DNA of 64,000 bases from Molothrus aeneus (lineage: Eukaryota > Chordata > Aves > Passeriformes > Icteridae): the NCBI RefSeq assembly GCF_037042795.1, contig NC_089646.1, positions 60,573,401-60,637,400 of the forward strand. The letters run 5' to 3'. This document shows positions 36,601-51,600 of the stretch, piece after piece (the stretch's first letter is position 1; each line of letters opens with the position of its first letter). The notes under the pieces are model-generated. The model saw nothing but the letters and a program-made list of their open reading frames with translations. It did not search any database and was not told the DNA's origin. Made by a program: the position numbers and the translations under genes.

Positions 36601-39600
36601 AACCTACTCTTGTTGCTCTTGCTCTGCAAGGCATGATTGGACTAGGTGGTCCCCAGATATCTTGTTCAACCTCAGATATTCTGTGATTCCTGGTTCAGTA
36701 AAGTACATTAGTTTCTTCTGTGTTTATTCAAGGTTATGCCACCACATGTATCAATTTTAAAAGCTCTTTTTCTATTAAACTGAAAATTTTTGCACATTAT
36801 AAGTCAAGGGTGTATTCAAGGTAGCCTCCTGATATTCTTCCCCAAATGTTCATAGTATCGTTGTGTGTATTTTTTTACATCTCCTTGCATTGTGTTGAAA
36901 TTTATGTCTATAAATTTGTACATAGTATAGCTCTAGTATAGCTAGAAGGCTTCTAGAAAGGCAGTTAAGATAGCCATTCAACATTCCTGCAGTTAAGACT
37001 TTAATGAAAGTTGTTATTGCTGATTTTTAAATTAAATATAAATATTGTTGAGTTTTGAGCCATGCTTTGTAGGAAAGAGCTAATTTATTATTGAATGTTC
37101 ATCCTTACTCACTGTTTTGACTGTGCTAAAATAAAATCACAAACTTGACAAGGAAATAAATTCCCCCCAGCAGTCCCTGATGCATTTCTTTCTTCTCAAA
37201 AAGAAGTCATGGTGAAAATCCACCTGGTGTAATAGACACAGTCATTATTGGTATGTGCCCAAGATGCATGGCTTCTTGTTTTAATGTAGTACTGTATTTC
37301 CTGTTGTTCCCATCAGGTTCCAATCTTCTGATCTACACAATGTAACAATATAAATGAAATGTTATTGGCATAGTCTGTGTTAGGTGGACAGGGCTTTCAG
37401 TCATGAATGCCCTGTTCTTCCCATGTTACTGCATAGTTTCCTGAGCACAGATAGAAATCTGTAGTGGAACTTGGTAGGAGAGGGGATCAGGAGCTCTTGA
37501 AATAGATGCCTTCCAAAGTAACAGGAAAAAGATATTGAAGACCTTAGAAATAAAAAGAAATTTATTTCTTTCCAGAAATTATGTATTTCATCTATTATAG
37601 CACTTCATATTTTGTTAGTTTTATATAAGCTGTGATTTAGAAGCTACTTTGCTGTTTTCCTTGGTGGTTTGTTTGTTCTAGTTTTTTTTGGGGTTTTGTT
37701 TTTTTTTGCTTGGTTGGGTTTTTTAAAAAATTTAGTTGCTCATCATTGTATGGTGTGTGCTGTACTTTATTGGGTTTCATATCTGGAAATGCAACATATA
37801 TTTAGCGAGTTTAGATTAACATAGCTTCCAGTGCTCTGAACGCACCTAACTGATTGTTAAGGTTCATTATAATAAGCATTTTTATATTTTTCAGACTCTA
37901 CACTGTAGATGGAAAACTTGTTCAGAACGGGTCAGACTTGGAGAATGGGCAAATTTATGTTGCAGTGGGTAGAGAAAAGTTTAAGAAATTGCCATATGGT
38001 GATCTGCTGTCCAAAGCTACAATGAGAAGGCCACAGGGGTAAGTTCTAAAGGTGTGTGATGCACTCCTGTGTGTTTGTGTGTGTCAATAGTAAAGTACAA
38101 AATTATTATTCCAAGAATGATGCATGAGTTAGTGTGGATGCAAAACTTCATTGTCAGCTTCTGAGAAAGCTGAGATAAAAATAACAAAAGCAGAAATGGA
38201 AATTCAGGAGACCAGTTCATCTCATAAGCATTCCCTTGATCATGTATCAAAAAATTAGCATCTGAGAAAAATTAATCCAAGTCAAAGTAATCCTAATTTT
38301 TTTTTCCTTGGGATACAAATGTGTACAGCTGAATCAGCAGTTTAGGTCTACTCTTGGTTAGTAATGTTTTATGAAAGATATACTCCCTTAAGATTGTTTT
38401 ATGTTCGGGTCTATTTTTTGTAGGCTAGAACAATCACATAATAGAGTCCTAAACTGGGTGTCTGTAAGGAGAAACTTGTGCTTTTTCTACCTTTGGAAAA
38501 CATGAGAATTTAGAACCATTTCATTGAAATAAGAGGAAAGAAATGGAAATTGTAAGGAGAATTCACATAGTAATTCACTGGATACTGCTCTGCAAGGTTT
38601 TGGTATATTAAAGTATGCATTGTGGGGTAATGCACTTGTTGAATAAGTTAATTATTATGCATTTAAACATAGTCTAGTAAACAGAACAAGTGATGCTTAG
38701 TGAAAACACATAGTGAAAAAAGCAATTATCTCTGTTGCCATAGCCATCTTGGTGTTATCTGCCTTGATTATAGATACATAGTGTCTGTGCCAGTGACAGG
38801 GTACACAATTCTAATATATGGCTTATTCCTGCAGTTCCAAAACCTCTGTACTACCTCCAAATGTGGGATCTCGAAAGTCTAAAGGCAGCGTAAGTATCAA
38901 ATTTCTAATTCAGCTAAAATATGGCAGATAGAAAACCCCTGTCCTTTGGGTTTTAATTAAATCTGAAGAGAAAAAATTCACAGCCACATGGTGGCATGCT
39001 TATTAAAGCCTGATGAATCTGTAGCTATTTGCAGTGTCAATTAGAAGAGATCTGAGAAAATATTGTTGTGCTAAGGGCTGCTTTGTTTTTGATAAAAGCT
39101 TCCATAGCAAAGACCAGCTGCTGGGTTGAGGTCTTTCCTATAAATATGATCATTTGTGTATTTATTTATTTATTCATTCAAATTATATACCTTAAGGAAA
39201 AACACAGAACCTTTCACAAAATGTTTTGCAGAAAGCTGTGTTTCTGAACTCTGAGTCTGGAAAAGGTCCTAAACCAGTTTGCAATTTGATGTTTTATTCT
39301 AGGCAACCACTACATAGAGAGCTTGATCCTTCACTGCTTTGTATCCTGTTTAGCTATTTGTATGTGTACAAAATGAGTCAGGGAACCATTAAGGCTGGAA
39401 AAGACCCCCAAGGTCATCGAGTTCAATCTTTGACCTATCACCACCGTGTCAAGTAAACCATAGCACCAAGTGCCATGTTTAGTTGTTTCCTAAACCCTTT
39501 CAGGAATGGTGACTCCACTGTTTCTCTGGGCAGCTGTTCCAATGCTTAATCACTGATTCAGTGAAGGAATTCTTCCTTATGTCCAACCTGAACCACCCTG

Positions 39601-42600
39601 GCATATCTTGAGGCCCTTTCTTCTTGTCCTGTTTCTTGTTGACTGGGAGAAGAGCCTAACCCCACATTGCTACAAGAAGAGTCCGCTGTGGATTTAATTT
39701 TAGTTCCAAAACAGAATATAAGTATCTGTTTTCACCAGTTCTCCACAAGTGCAGTTTGCTGTACAAGTACAAGACAGCAGGGAATCAGACTCACAGTCTG
39801 TCATTATAATTGTGGTAGTTGATCATGTCCTTTCACTCTTTACAAAACAAAAAAAACCAAGTCTCTGGAGCCACTAAAAAGAAGTAAGCAATAAAACATA
39901 CAAGTTTGTGTTCACATTCCACTGAATGTGTTACTGCCCTGTGAAGGCTGTCATTCTCCTCCAGCTTCTCTTGACACAGAATAATGCCCAGGTCTCTTTT
40001 ACACGGACAGTGATTTATTAACCAGTCATATTAATGTGTTATATCTTGTGGCTGTCCACACATATAGGTGAGAGATAGCTGCATATAAAATGCATGTATG
40101 CATAGATTCATCTAGCTATTCTTTTCATTCAATGAAACATTATTTTCTTATAATAAATATGTGATTTTTCTCCTGGAAGCTGTTGAAAATTTAATTGGTC
40201 AAATCATACAGTAAGTTCATAAAATAGTTATACTTCTCTGGATAATTTAAGGTATCACTTAAATTTACTAATTGTAAATTACTATAGTTCTTTAACACCT
40301 GATACCAGTCCTTACTGAAATTTAAGAAAATAAGCTTTTTAATTTGCACCACTGATAATTATGTCCTCTTCTTTTTAGGGAAATGATAGGCAGTCTAAGT
40401 CTACAATTGGAGCTGGTGCCCAGGGAGAACACAGTTCCTCGCCTCAGCTTCCCAAAAGAAAAGACAAAAAAAGCCAGAATCCAGAGAGTTCTGTGTCCAG
40501 ACGACACTTTTCTAACCACTCTACAAAAGTAAAACAGACAGTAAAAGCTTCCCCAGGAATCCTTCAGGATAATGGTCAGTACTAAGATAAACACTGTTGT
40601 AGCAAAGTGGCTTTTGGTCTTCAGTTAAACCAGTGAAATAGTAGAATAACATGTTTGAATAGTTAGTGAATTGTCCATTTACTCTGCGAAACTGGAATTG
40701 CCAAAGTTCTTTCTGCTTAGGAAATGCACCTGTGCATCGCCACTACATTCCTAGCTTCATTTACAGAGCACAAGAGGCATTGTATGAATTTTATTATACC
40801 TTGGAAGTTAAGCTCATATGGTTCTATCATTATGCTTTTGGTAAAGGTAAATAAATATGTTTTCACCATTTTCCCACTTTTCTGCCCTGCAATAAGGTGA
40901 AGAAAAGGAGCTAGTGTTCTGCAATGAGGTGAAGGACCCCTTGCTGTCCCTGAAAATCCCTGATTACCTGCCTGGTTCTGTGTAAAAAAACAACTAGAGC
41001 CTGGGGGAGGAACAGAAGAAGCAGTTACAGAAGCTCCAGTTAGCTGGTAGCTAACTAATCCTGCAGCAGAGCTGCTGGGGGCCCTTTTGAAATTTGCCCT
41101 TCTCTGTGCTGTAACAGCAGTGGCAGCAGTTTGCAAATTTAGGCAAAAACATCCTCTTTGAGAAACTGTTATCTTATAGTGTGATATTCCCTTTCTCCCT
41201 ATTTCTTTAAAGAGCTAAAATATATATAAAAATTTTATATGTATGTATGTATGTACAGCCATATTTGATAGATAGAACATATATAGGGAAATATTTATGT
41301 CTCTATGTAATGCTGTTGCTACTCCACCTGCTGACAGAATTGGTTGGAAAGCCTCTAAGTTTATTGAAGGACTGTTTGCTTCTCGCTTCCGCTTTTCTGT
41401 GCTTTGTGGGTCTTGTGTAACTAGGAGAAGCTGTTCAAGGCAGTGGATTGTGTGGTATGAGCTCAAGTGTACTTTTGGAGAAGCTCTGTGATCCTCTATT
41501 TTACCTCCATATATAAAGACCTGTTAGTAAAAGTGGGAATGGACAGTTGTAGCCAGGTGTGGTTCAATCTCTTCTCTGAGGTAAGAAGTAACAGGACAAA
41601 AGGAAATGGCCTCAAGTTGCACCAGGGGAGGTATAGATTGGCTATTAGAAAAAATTTCATCACAGAAAGGATTGTAAAACATTGAACCTGCTGTCCAGGG
41701 AAGTGGTGGGGTCACTATCCCTGGAAATATTCAAAAAAAGTAAGGATATCATACTAGAGAACAAAGTTTGACGGTGAACATGGTGGTGGTACTGGGTTGA
41801 CAGTTAGACTTGATGATCTTAAAGGTCTTTTCCAACCTTAATTATCCTATGATTCTAACTCTTGAGAAATTAAAGACTTTTCACTCACCTCTGACTCAGT
41901 CACTCAGTGGAGTGTGGGAGCTCCACTGTAGTCAGAACTTTGGTAGCTTGTAGGGAAGTGGTTAAAAGAAAAGGTCCTACAATGACTCCGAATGGTCACC
42001 TCCTGCAAAGCTATTGTCTTTTGTGCATTCTGTTCTGGTCACACCTCAAGATGGAGTGACCTGAAGCTCAGGCCAGGCGGCCTGTAGGAGCTGTGAGCCA
42101 TGCTGCTGTAGGAGTATCCCTTGCCCAGCCAACCCTCATTGTCAAAGACTGCCCTTGACAGAAAGCCAGCATTGCAGAAGTCCTCATTATACCATGGTCC
42201 TTGTCATTTATCTATCTCATATAATACAGAGGGAAGCCTTTTATCCCATCCAGATGCATGAAGTGTAAAGTAGCTTATCAACAAATCATCAGCATGTTCC
42301 ACCATCTTGTTTGCTTGGGTATAATAAGATTGATAATTTCATAATAATGAATATGAAAAATTCCTTTGATACCCTCCATTCTGTCCCAGTGCTGTACCAT
42401 CATGCTAGTCAGGAGTAATCCATCATCAATTTGTGTGTAATCTGGAACAGGAACACTGGAAAAGCAGTTACAGAGCCCTGAAATAGTAGCTTTGGCATTA
42501 GTATACCTGCTTTTAGTGACAACTAACAGTCCACATACCAATTTCATTCCTGTCAGTAGATGCTTAAAACGATTTGATGTTGAATAAATTTTCTCATTCT

Positions 42601-45600
42601 TTTCAGGCCACTTTTTGGGCCTGAATGATCAAATATTCCCATCAGGCAGTTGCCAAATGTCTCCTTTAAAAATATTGTATCCTAAAGTATTTTCTCCCTG
42701 TTCTGTGATTGCAAGAGTGTGTGAGGTCCATTGTCTCTCCCCAGGTAAACATAAACAGACTTTGGCAGTACAACATAAATTGCTTTGTTCATTAAAGTCT
42801 GGTGCATGGGCCCTATTTCTTTTAAAACTTATGTCTAATTTCTCAGCATCCATTGGGGTGTTTAGTGAAATTTGAGGCCCTCTATCAATCACATATTTCA
42901 AAGGATGTTTTCTAGGCCTACTGGTAAGTAAATTGATAGGCTATAATGCACCAGGTGATAAAGCCTAAAGTTCTTCCAGCACTTAGTGAGCTTTTTTATT
43001 TTTCTTTTCCTCTCCTCAAATGGTTGCAGGTATGTTTTTTTCTGTGAAAGCTTTTGTTTTTTTCACGTGTCCCCCTTGCACTCTTTTCACTAAGTGTTCT
43101 CTGGTTGTTGCCTGAGAGCTGCATGGGGAGTACCTAAAGCTATTGCTGTCCTCCACAGCTCATTTTGCTTCAGGGGTGTTTTGATCCTTCTTCTGTCTCA
43201 GGCAAGGTATGTTTAAAAGTCCTCACCTGGCACTCAGGAAGTCTTTGCACTTGAGTTTTTGGGCCCCTCTGAAAGGCCCAAGTTTGTTCTCCAGGATGGA
43301 GTTTCCCAGCCCATTTCCCTAGCATGGTTTACTGTGTCATGAAAGAGTCTTGCCCAAGAGGAAAGGTCATCTTGGGGATCTTGTAATGCTTCACTATACA
43401 TTACATCTCCTCTTTGTCTTGTCTTTCTCTTCTCTATTTGGTCTTGTCACCCTACTGAAAACATTTTAAAGTTATAGGGGCTTCTTTCAATAGAGGTCTT
43501 AACATACTAGGATTGACTTCTGCGGAGATTGGGATGTATCCGTTTAAGTGTCCATACATTGCCTTGTAATAGTGGTAAATATTTCATGACATGACCATGT
43601 GAGTATAGAAGCTGGTCCTGCTCTTTCCATAACCTCTGTTCCTCCTGCCCAATATGCAACCCTGAGGATTATTGAATGGGGTTGATTGATAGGCTCAGTC
43701 CTAAGTTTAATAAGACTCCTGGCTTCCAGTATCTAGCCTTATAGAATGATTTTATCTAGCATTCAAAGACTACTGAACTCTAGGTGGACATATTTTAACG
43801 GATTGTTCCTTATGATACAGTGAATAGTTGTCTAAATTAAGGGGATGGCGTGTGCAAATTTCAGCATATGGAAGACGTAAATTACATGTTTTGGTCCTTT
43901 TCTCATGTAGAAATTTAGGTTGTAGTAGAGAAAGGAGAGAGGTTGAAAGAAGAGTTTATTAAGGCTCTGGGAGACCAAGCACGCCTTTTAATGGAAATAA
44001 AATTAAAAATATGCCAACCTTGTAATATTCAGGAAAATTTAATAAAATCAATGAAATAGTTATACTTCTGCCTTTCCCTACTTGAATGTTTATGCCTCTG
44101 TATGTAATATCTGTTTTATCAAGTTGAATTATATCAGTGGCAATATCGATGAAAATGATGTCATGGAGTCAATATTTTACCATATGACCTCCTTTCTTTG
44201 CAGAATTTCTTAGTATTCTATCTTCTATTCTATCCTACTCCTTCTCATCTTCAGCCCTGAATTATCTGGCAAAGTGATTTTCATCAGGAAAGGACAGCCC
44301 ATGAAAATTGAGAATTTTTGCAGTAAAATATCTCTTATGATTAATTTTTTCCCCAGGAGGATTTTCCTAGATCCCCCAGTAACATCGCAGGGAAAAGGAG
44401 TCTCCCTCTTCTCTTCTAGTTGGCAAAAATGGACAGACAGTGCATTTTTCACTGATCCATACCTTCACTTCCATCCAGCAATATTCTACTTGCTTCTGAG
44501 AGACTTACTCTCAACAAATCCTCAGTCTCTGACTCCCCTGGTTTTCATCCATATTTTTCCTGTATGTTTGCCACTTGCAAGTCATCCCAGGGAGTAGTTC
44601 TGACCATGTTTTTTTTTTTCTGAGCTCCTTGAGGTCCTTTGAACACTTCAGTCTTAATTATGGGTATCATTTTTTATTCTAGAACTGCTTCCTTTTTAGA
44701 TGAGGACCTAGAGGTTCAGTCATTTCATCAGAGACTTATTCTCCCTCATCAGCATTTTCATCAGGGTTTTCCTAAATACCACCACTTCAATCCTCAGGTG
44801 ATACTATTAATTTTTGGATTTTTCTAACAGCTGGGGGACTGGTGAGTTTTAATGTCAGCACTGATTTTTTCCCCCAAGGTTTTTTGCTTTCCTTTGGATT
44901 CTTTTAACTGTTGTTTTACCTTGTCATTTTGATACCATAAAGACAATTTTTCTTTCCTTTATTTACTATCTCAGATGCTTAGTTTGTTTCATAATTTGTT
45001 CTCTTTATTGCCATGCAGCCTTTAAGCATAGCCTGCACAACTGTAGTGTGCTTAGTACTAAAATTAGTGTGACAGTGTTCACAGGGGTTCTTGGATGAGG
45101 CAAGAGACAAGAATGTTGACTCCATGTTCAGAAGGCTTGATTTATTATTTTATGATATATATATATTACATTATAACTATACTAAAAAGAAATAGAAGAA
45201 AAGGTTTCCTCAGAAGCTAGCTAAGAATAGAATAGAATAGAAAAGAATGATAACAAAAGGCAGCTCTCTCGGACTCTGTCCGAGATAGCTCCGTCTTGAT
45301 TGGTCATTAATTATAAACATTCAAGATGGCCCAATCAAAAATCCCTTTGTTGCATTCCACAGCAGCAGATAACCATTGTTTACATTTTTTTTCTGAGGCC
45401 TCAGCTTCTCAGAAAGGAAAATCCTAAAGAAAGGATTTTTAGTGAAAAAGATGTCTGCGACATGGAAGTGTGTTGAGAACTCAACAGAGCAAAGAATATT
45501 GGTTTGGGGTTTTTTTTATTTTTTATTTTAATCATTCATTACAAGTTAATGTGAATGCTGTGCTACAGCTGTGGAACAAGAATCTTTAATTTAGTTAAAA

Positions 45601-48600
45601 GGAAAGAAAGTTAACAGGAAAGAAAGCCAACAGGCAAACTGGACAAATCGTGTTAAAAAACAAAGAGCTGTTTCATTTTTAACAAAACAAAAACATCCAC
45701 TGAAGTTAATGTTTAAAGATACTGGGCCTCTGGGTTTCAGAATACAAATAAGTGGGCACGGCTTCCTCTGGCAGTGAGACATGCTGTGTGCATACTTGTA
45801 CTTACCCTGTGCCTGTATGCTTTGTTTGCACGTTTGCTCAGGACCTCTCATACTTCCCTTCGGGTTTGGAAGGACTTATGCTGCTGGGACATTATGCTGG
45901 GATTCAAAGGACAGGCAAAGGGTATATTCCCTTTTCTGGGGGCACTGCTTCACCTGTTTTTTCAGTACCTCTTCATACACTGGAGAGCTGCATTAACATC
46001 CAGTGCAGCTTGAAAGGGCAGAATACAGGCTGTTCAAGCTTCTCCTCATGTGTGTGCTTTTAGTGCTCTGAAAGTCTCCCTGTCAGCAGAGAATCTCCCT
46101 TACTCTGTCCTGGTTTGTCACCTTGTCTCAGGGTGAGACAGACCCCCACAGTGGCTGTGTGACTAGTGGGGCTGCTGATGAAAATACCTTACAAGCTGGT
46201 ATTCAGATTGGTTTGTTCTCTCAAATGACAGTGAAATTAGAAATCTAGTTTAGACCGGGTGCTGAAGTACTGGATATATGAAGTAGGTGTGTAATTGATG
46301 CCTTGCTGCCTTGAATGATGACATTTTCAGGTTCATTTTAGAGTGAGGAGTCTTATTCTGAAATGGAGATTTACTCTTCATGGAGAACCAGAAGTCAGCT
46401 CTAGGAACACAGTGATAATGGTGACTCTCAAGTGCTGTTTTGATCAGTACAGCTCCACTGTCTATTCTGAAGGCTCATTGCAGTTCCTAAATTAGCTTTG
46501 CTTTTATTCCGAAACAGTCCTTCAAACTCAAAGGCTTTGGATTGAGTAAGGGAAGCATTTGTCACTATCTTGGGAAATTTATTTAATTTTTATTGTAATT
46601 TTATTTTTTCCTGATGGACAGTGGAAAAGACTTTTGGCATTTTAGCTGGCTGCATTTGGCTGTCACTGATAAGTGATTAATTAATTTTAATCTGAAACCA
46701 ATAAACTGCACAGTGACTTTACACATGCATATTTTGGGGTGTATGGAAATAGATAAAAAGAAAATGTTCATAGTAGCAAATGTATCCTGTATTCTTTGCT
46801 GTCCTTTCCCCTGCCAATTTAGCATTGCATGGATTCTTCTCTTGAGTGCTAGACTGTTTGAAAGTGATTGTTTCCTGGGTCTTAATTCTTCTTCTGAAGA
46901 ATTATGCACACAGTGTTAAGTCTTAACCTAATCTTCCAATTGAGTTTAGTTGGGCTAGCTGTATATTTACTTTGAATTTACTTTTTTTATACACTGAGAA
47001 TTTCACCAGCATGCAATTTATATTACAACTGATCCATGTCATAATCCTCTTAAATCAAGATGATTAAAGAATTTCTTAGAGTTGAAAGCTCTTTGTGCAA
47101 GACTTACATTCACCCCTTCTCAGGGCAAATTGAGTAGATTATGAGCTGATGCTTTGGTGTTTGTAACCTGTAAAGCACACTATTAATGTTATGATCAGGC
47201 TTCCACTGCACTCATAGAAGCCTTAATAACATTGAATATATGGTATGCAACAGTAATTGCAATTAGAAATGTGAGGTTTAGAGCTTAGACTAGTGCATCT
47301 GGTTCAGCAGAATTTGGGTTTATGAAAGTGACACCAAAGGTATATTTAATTATCAGCAGCTTGTTTTGAGGTTTAAAAAAGAATAAAAAAAGATGGGAAA
47401 CCACCAAACCCCCCCCGAACCTATTAATTTATTGGTCTGTGTCATATTGTGTAAAGAGTATGTGTAGGAAGTTGATCAGGAGAGAAGCAAATTCAGAAGT
47501 GTAGCAGAAAATTCTTGGAGGTGAGAGTCCTCATTTAAAGCCTATTCCATTAAAATGCAGTAGTTTAATTGTGGTCACATGGCTTGTGAAGTAACTCCCT
47601 ACATAAACTATAAAAGAAGTTCTAGAGCTAATAGACTGTGGAGTTTGAGTTTTTTCTGTGATTTGGAGAAGTCATAGAGTGGACATGGGCTGACCAATTC
47701 CACAGTTTTTCAGATCTATTTTTGAGTATTATGAGGTCTTAGAAGTTAGCTGTCATCTCAGTTTCCTGGGTTTGTTAATGGCTAAAAAAAAGGAAGAAAA
47801 AGGCCAACCCTTGTAAATAAGGAAAGCTGCACAGAACCCCAGGTATTGCTGTCCTGCTCTGAATTAGTTTCAGTAAAATTATGAACTTGCCAAAGAGTAC
47901 AAACCTGGGCTGCTGAATATCCACTCTGCATTGTGAGCTGAAACTGTTGTCTGTGTTTTCCTGCTGACAATTTTTAAGATTAAAAACCTATCTGCCATTA
48001 AAACACAGACCATATCATTCTGGTATTGTCAAAGCAGATGAAAAGACTGCTGAAGAAAGAGAGAGCTTCTCATTTGCAGAGATTTTACAAGACCTGCGGG
48101 CTTATTCCTTGCATAGTAGGAAACAAATCTGTATGAAGAAATGAGAACCCTTTTTTGCTGTAGCTGTGTATTGTTACAGTGCTGGATCATGGTAGCCAGA
48201 GCATTCTAATGCCAGTGTGGAACTAAGATGATCTTGCAGCCACTTTATTAAAACACACGAGTTTCTTTGAATTTGCTTTTAGGGAAGTGAATACTTCACA
48301 AAATGTTAAATAGGAAAATACATACTTATCAGCAGGAAAGCATGTTGCTTAATTCCTAGCAGGAGGGTGTAAAAGTTTGGAATGATGGGACCAGGACAGA
48401 CATTTCAGGGCTTTTGTGTCCAGTCGGCTCTGCCCAGACACGTGTAGGATGGTTCTGGGGCCGCCCGCGCTTCAAAGGACGAGTCTGGACTCTTCAGTTT
48501 TTTGGTCTTCAGATTGTTTATTGTTTCTTATCTACAGAATTTTCTTTCTGCCCAGCAGAGGTCTGACCTGCAAGGCAGCCAAGGGCACTCTGACCACCCA

Positions 48601-51600
48601 TGGGGCAGTCGTGTCTTTTTATACTAAAAACTATGTACATCATATTTACCTTTATTTCCCAATACCTTTCACCCATATTAGCAAGTGCACCTTCACCATG
48701 GACCAATCCCCAAGTGCCAACATCACCACAGAAAATGGATGACAAGAAGAAGAAAGAAGAAGGATGAGACACGCCCTGATCCCTCCATCTTGTCTCCATA
48801 ACCCCCCGTACCAAAACCCTAAAATCTATATTTCACCCTGTAAATACATCATTCCTGCACCATTCATTCCCAAGTGACTCTCATGTCCTCAAACATGTGG
48901 CACATCCCTAGAGGGATCAAAGTCAAGCCACCAGACGCTCCTGGCAACATTCCAGGATTTCCGAGCCCCCCAAGGGTTCTCTTGGTAACTCTGGACATCC
49001 AGAGTGATGTGCTGAGTTCCCACACTTGCATTTTTTTAGTGACAGTTTAGCCCCTAGCACACAACTGTACTCAAGAGAAGGCTAAGTTATGTAACAGGCA
49101 TGGAATTTAAAAAAATGTGGCTGAATGAGAACTGCTTTCTTAATTTAAAAATGCAAATGGGCTTCCTTCATTATTATAATTTAAATCAATTAATAAATTG
49201 GATGATTAGAAATATGGAGAGGAAGTGGGATGAAGGGCCAAAACATGGAGAGGGAAGAAAAAACCCTTGTATTATGACAGTCAGTCCTTTATTTTTGTAG
49301 CTGTTGATGTATAATGATGACTGAACTATGGCAGCTTTTCCTTTGCTCCAGCATTACCATATTTCCTATCAGTAAGGGAGAGTGCTGTATACAAGGGCAA
49401 CCTCTAGAAGCACCTTTTGCAGTTTCTGTTGAGGTAAACAGATGTCAGCATTCTCTAATAGCATTATATTATATTACAGATTTAAAATTTTCAAAAGAGA
49501 GGGAGCAATTGCTTAAAAACTTGAGGCTGCAATAGTATCAAGGGAAGAAAAATATGTACTTTTTAATATTTTCAACAGTTTCATATGTATATTGCTAGCA
49601 GGTTCTTTTCAGTTCCATTGCATTTTGATGACAGAAGTCACAGGCATGAAGACACATGCAGAACTATCATGAAGGCAGTGGCTCCTTGTTGGAAATGGGT
49701 CTTGTTCAACAGACATGCTTTTAAATTAAATAAACCCCAAAACACACACAAAACAAGAATATAAAATATACAATATATATAAAAATATATTGTATGCAGG
49801 CATAAACAGATGTCCTCCTTTTTCCTCACAGCAAACTATTCAATTTTATGAGCCACTTTTTTATTTTTTACATTTTATTTTTAATTTTACTTACTGCTTT
49901 TATGATGCAGCCTCTGTTGTAAGTCACATTAAGTTTTTTTATAGTCATATTAACTTCCTTCCTTACCTATAGGGCTTGCACATAGTAAATGCCTCAGATT
50001 TCCACAAAATATTCAGGGCAGATTATTATTACAATGACTTTTAAAATTTCTACTACTAAATTTCAATCAGTTTAAAATTTGAAATGCATTAATATCTCTA
50101 TAATTTTTTAATTTTTGCTGCAATAAATGTTTCATAGTTAAGGATGTTTACAAAAGGAGCTTAAATAAAAGCTATTTATTCCTGTGCTTAATTATTTTAA
50201 AAGTACAGATTTCTTATCAGCTAGTTTAATATATAATTTAATTGGTATTTAATAAAGTCATATAACCTTGTTTATCAAAGTGTAGAAAAAGAATTCCAGC
50301 TGAAATACTGAATGGCATCAAACAGAAAATGATCTTTCCATTTTAGCCAGGACTTGCTTGCTTATACATGCACCAATTTGTGGTTTCTTTCTCTACATAC
50401 TGAACTGAAGGCACAATACACTGAACACTTCTGTGTTGAGACAACTACTAAAATGTGACCAGTGAAATGTTGCTAGTTGAAATCTTTTGGGGCATTTATA
50501 AATTTGCTCTTGCTGGTAACTAACCTGTTCTGTACCTATCAGGAGATTAGGAAGTAAAAAAGATCTAGAAAATAGCTGGAAAATTCTCCTGAATGGGCAG
50601 CAGAATCTCTTTCACACAAATGAATTCTCCAGGGCTGCAAAGCCAGGAAGAGCTGGCATGGGTAAGGGCCAGGACAGAGTAGGTAACTCTCAAAATGAAG
50701 ATCTTTGATTATTAAGAGTCATTGTGCAAGTCATTAGGAAGTCTTAAAATTGTCTTAAATTGACTCTTAAATTGAATGAATTGTTTTTATTAGTTCATTT
50801 GCAACAAAGAGCTGAAAAGCTTTGCAGGAATACAGTAGCACCTTCTATCTTTGGTGAAAGCAGCTGACTACTGAGCTGCTTACTTTGAGATAGACCTTGG
50901 CCAAGTACAAACTCAGAAACCTCACCCCCTGTTTACCAGTCATTATCCTTTCCAAGGTTCTCATCCAAACCTGACCACAGTGCCTTTCTCTCACCTGTAG
51001 CCTCTGGACCTGATTACCAAAGACTAAGTGTAGTGGTAACATCCTGCTCCTGTAATTTCACTGCCTTTTTCAGCTGGAAATTTCTCTTGTTCTTACTATT
51101 TGTGTGGCTTCCTTGCTCCTAGCTGTAGAGGTTGGCCATAAAGTAGGTGCCAGTGTTTCAACACCTGTATCATTTCAATTTACTTGGGGGAGGTTGAGTT
51201 GGTCCACGACTTTTTTGAGGCAGTAGTTACCTTTCCTTGGCAAGGCTGTTACCAGGCTACAAATGTTCCCTTTTCTGGTAACCCTGACAAGACTTCAAGG
51301 AATTCAGAGCTTTAAGCCATCTGGATCCTCCTGAGATTTCATCACTCTTTCTCTCTGTGGGATTATGGAGCTGGAAAAGAGGCAGGATAGAGCACAACTC
51401 TTGAAGATACTCCATAGGAAAGCACTTATGGTTGCAGTTTTTGTTCATCTCTTCAGCATGAAACCAAAAAATCCTGTAAGAACTCTTTCCACTCTCCGGA
51501 GTCTTAATAAGTATTGCTTGTTGAAGAAATAAATATGAACAAAAAATCAGTAAAAATACCTGCCTGAAAACAAGGAGCATTTTTTCATTGCTGTTTTTTT

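Noticed and set aside
35341..45462. The two related LTRs as the two ends of one provirus
   Set aside because: The first LTR is flanked on both sides by the same 6-bp duplication, so it is a solo LTR, and three DCDC2 exons lie between the two.
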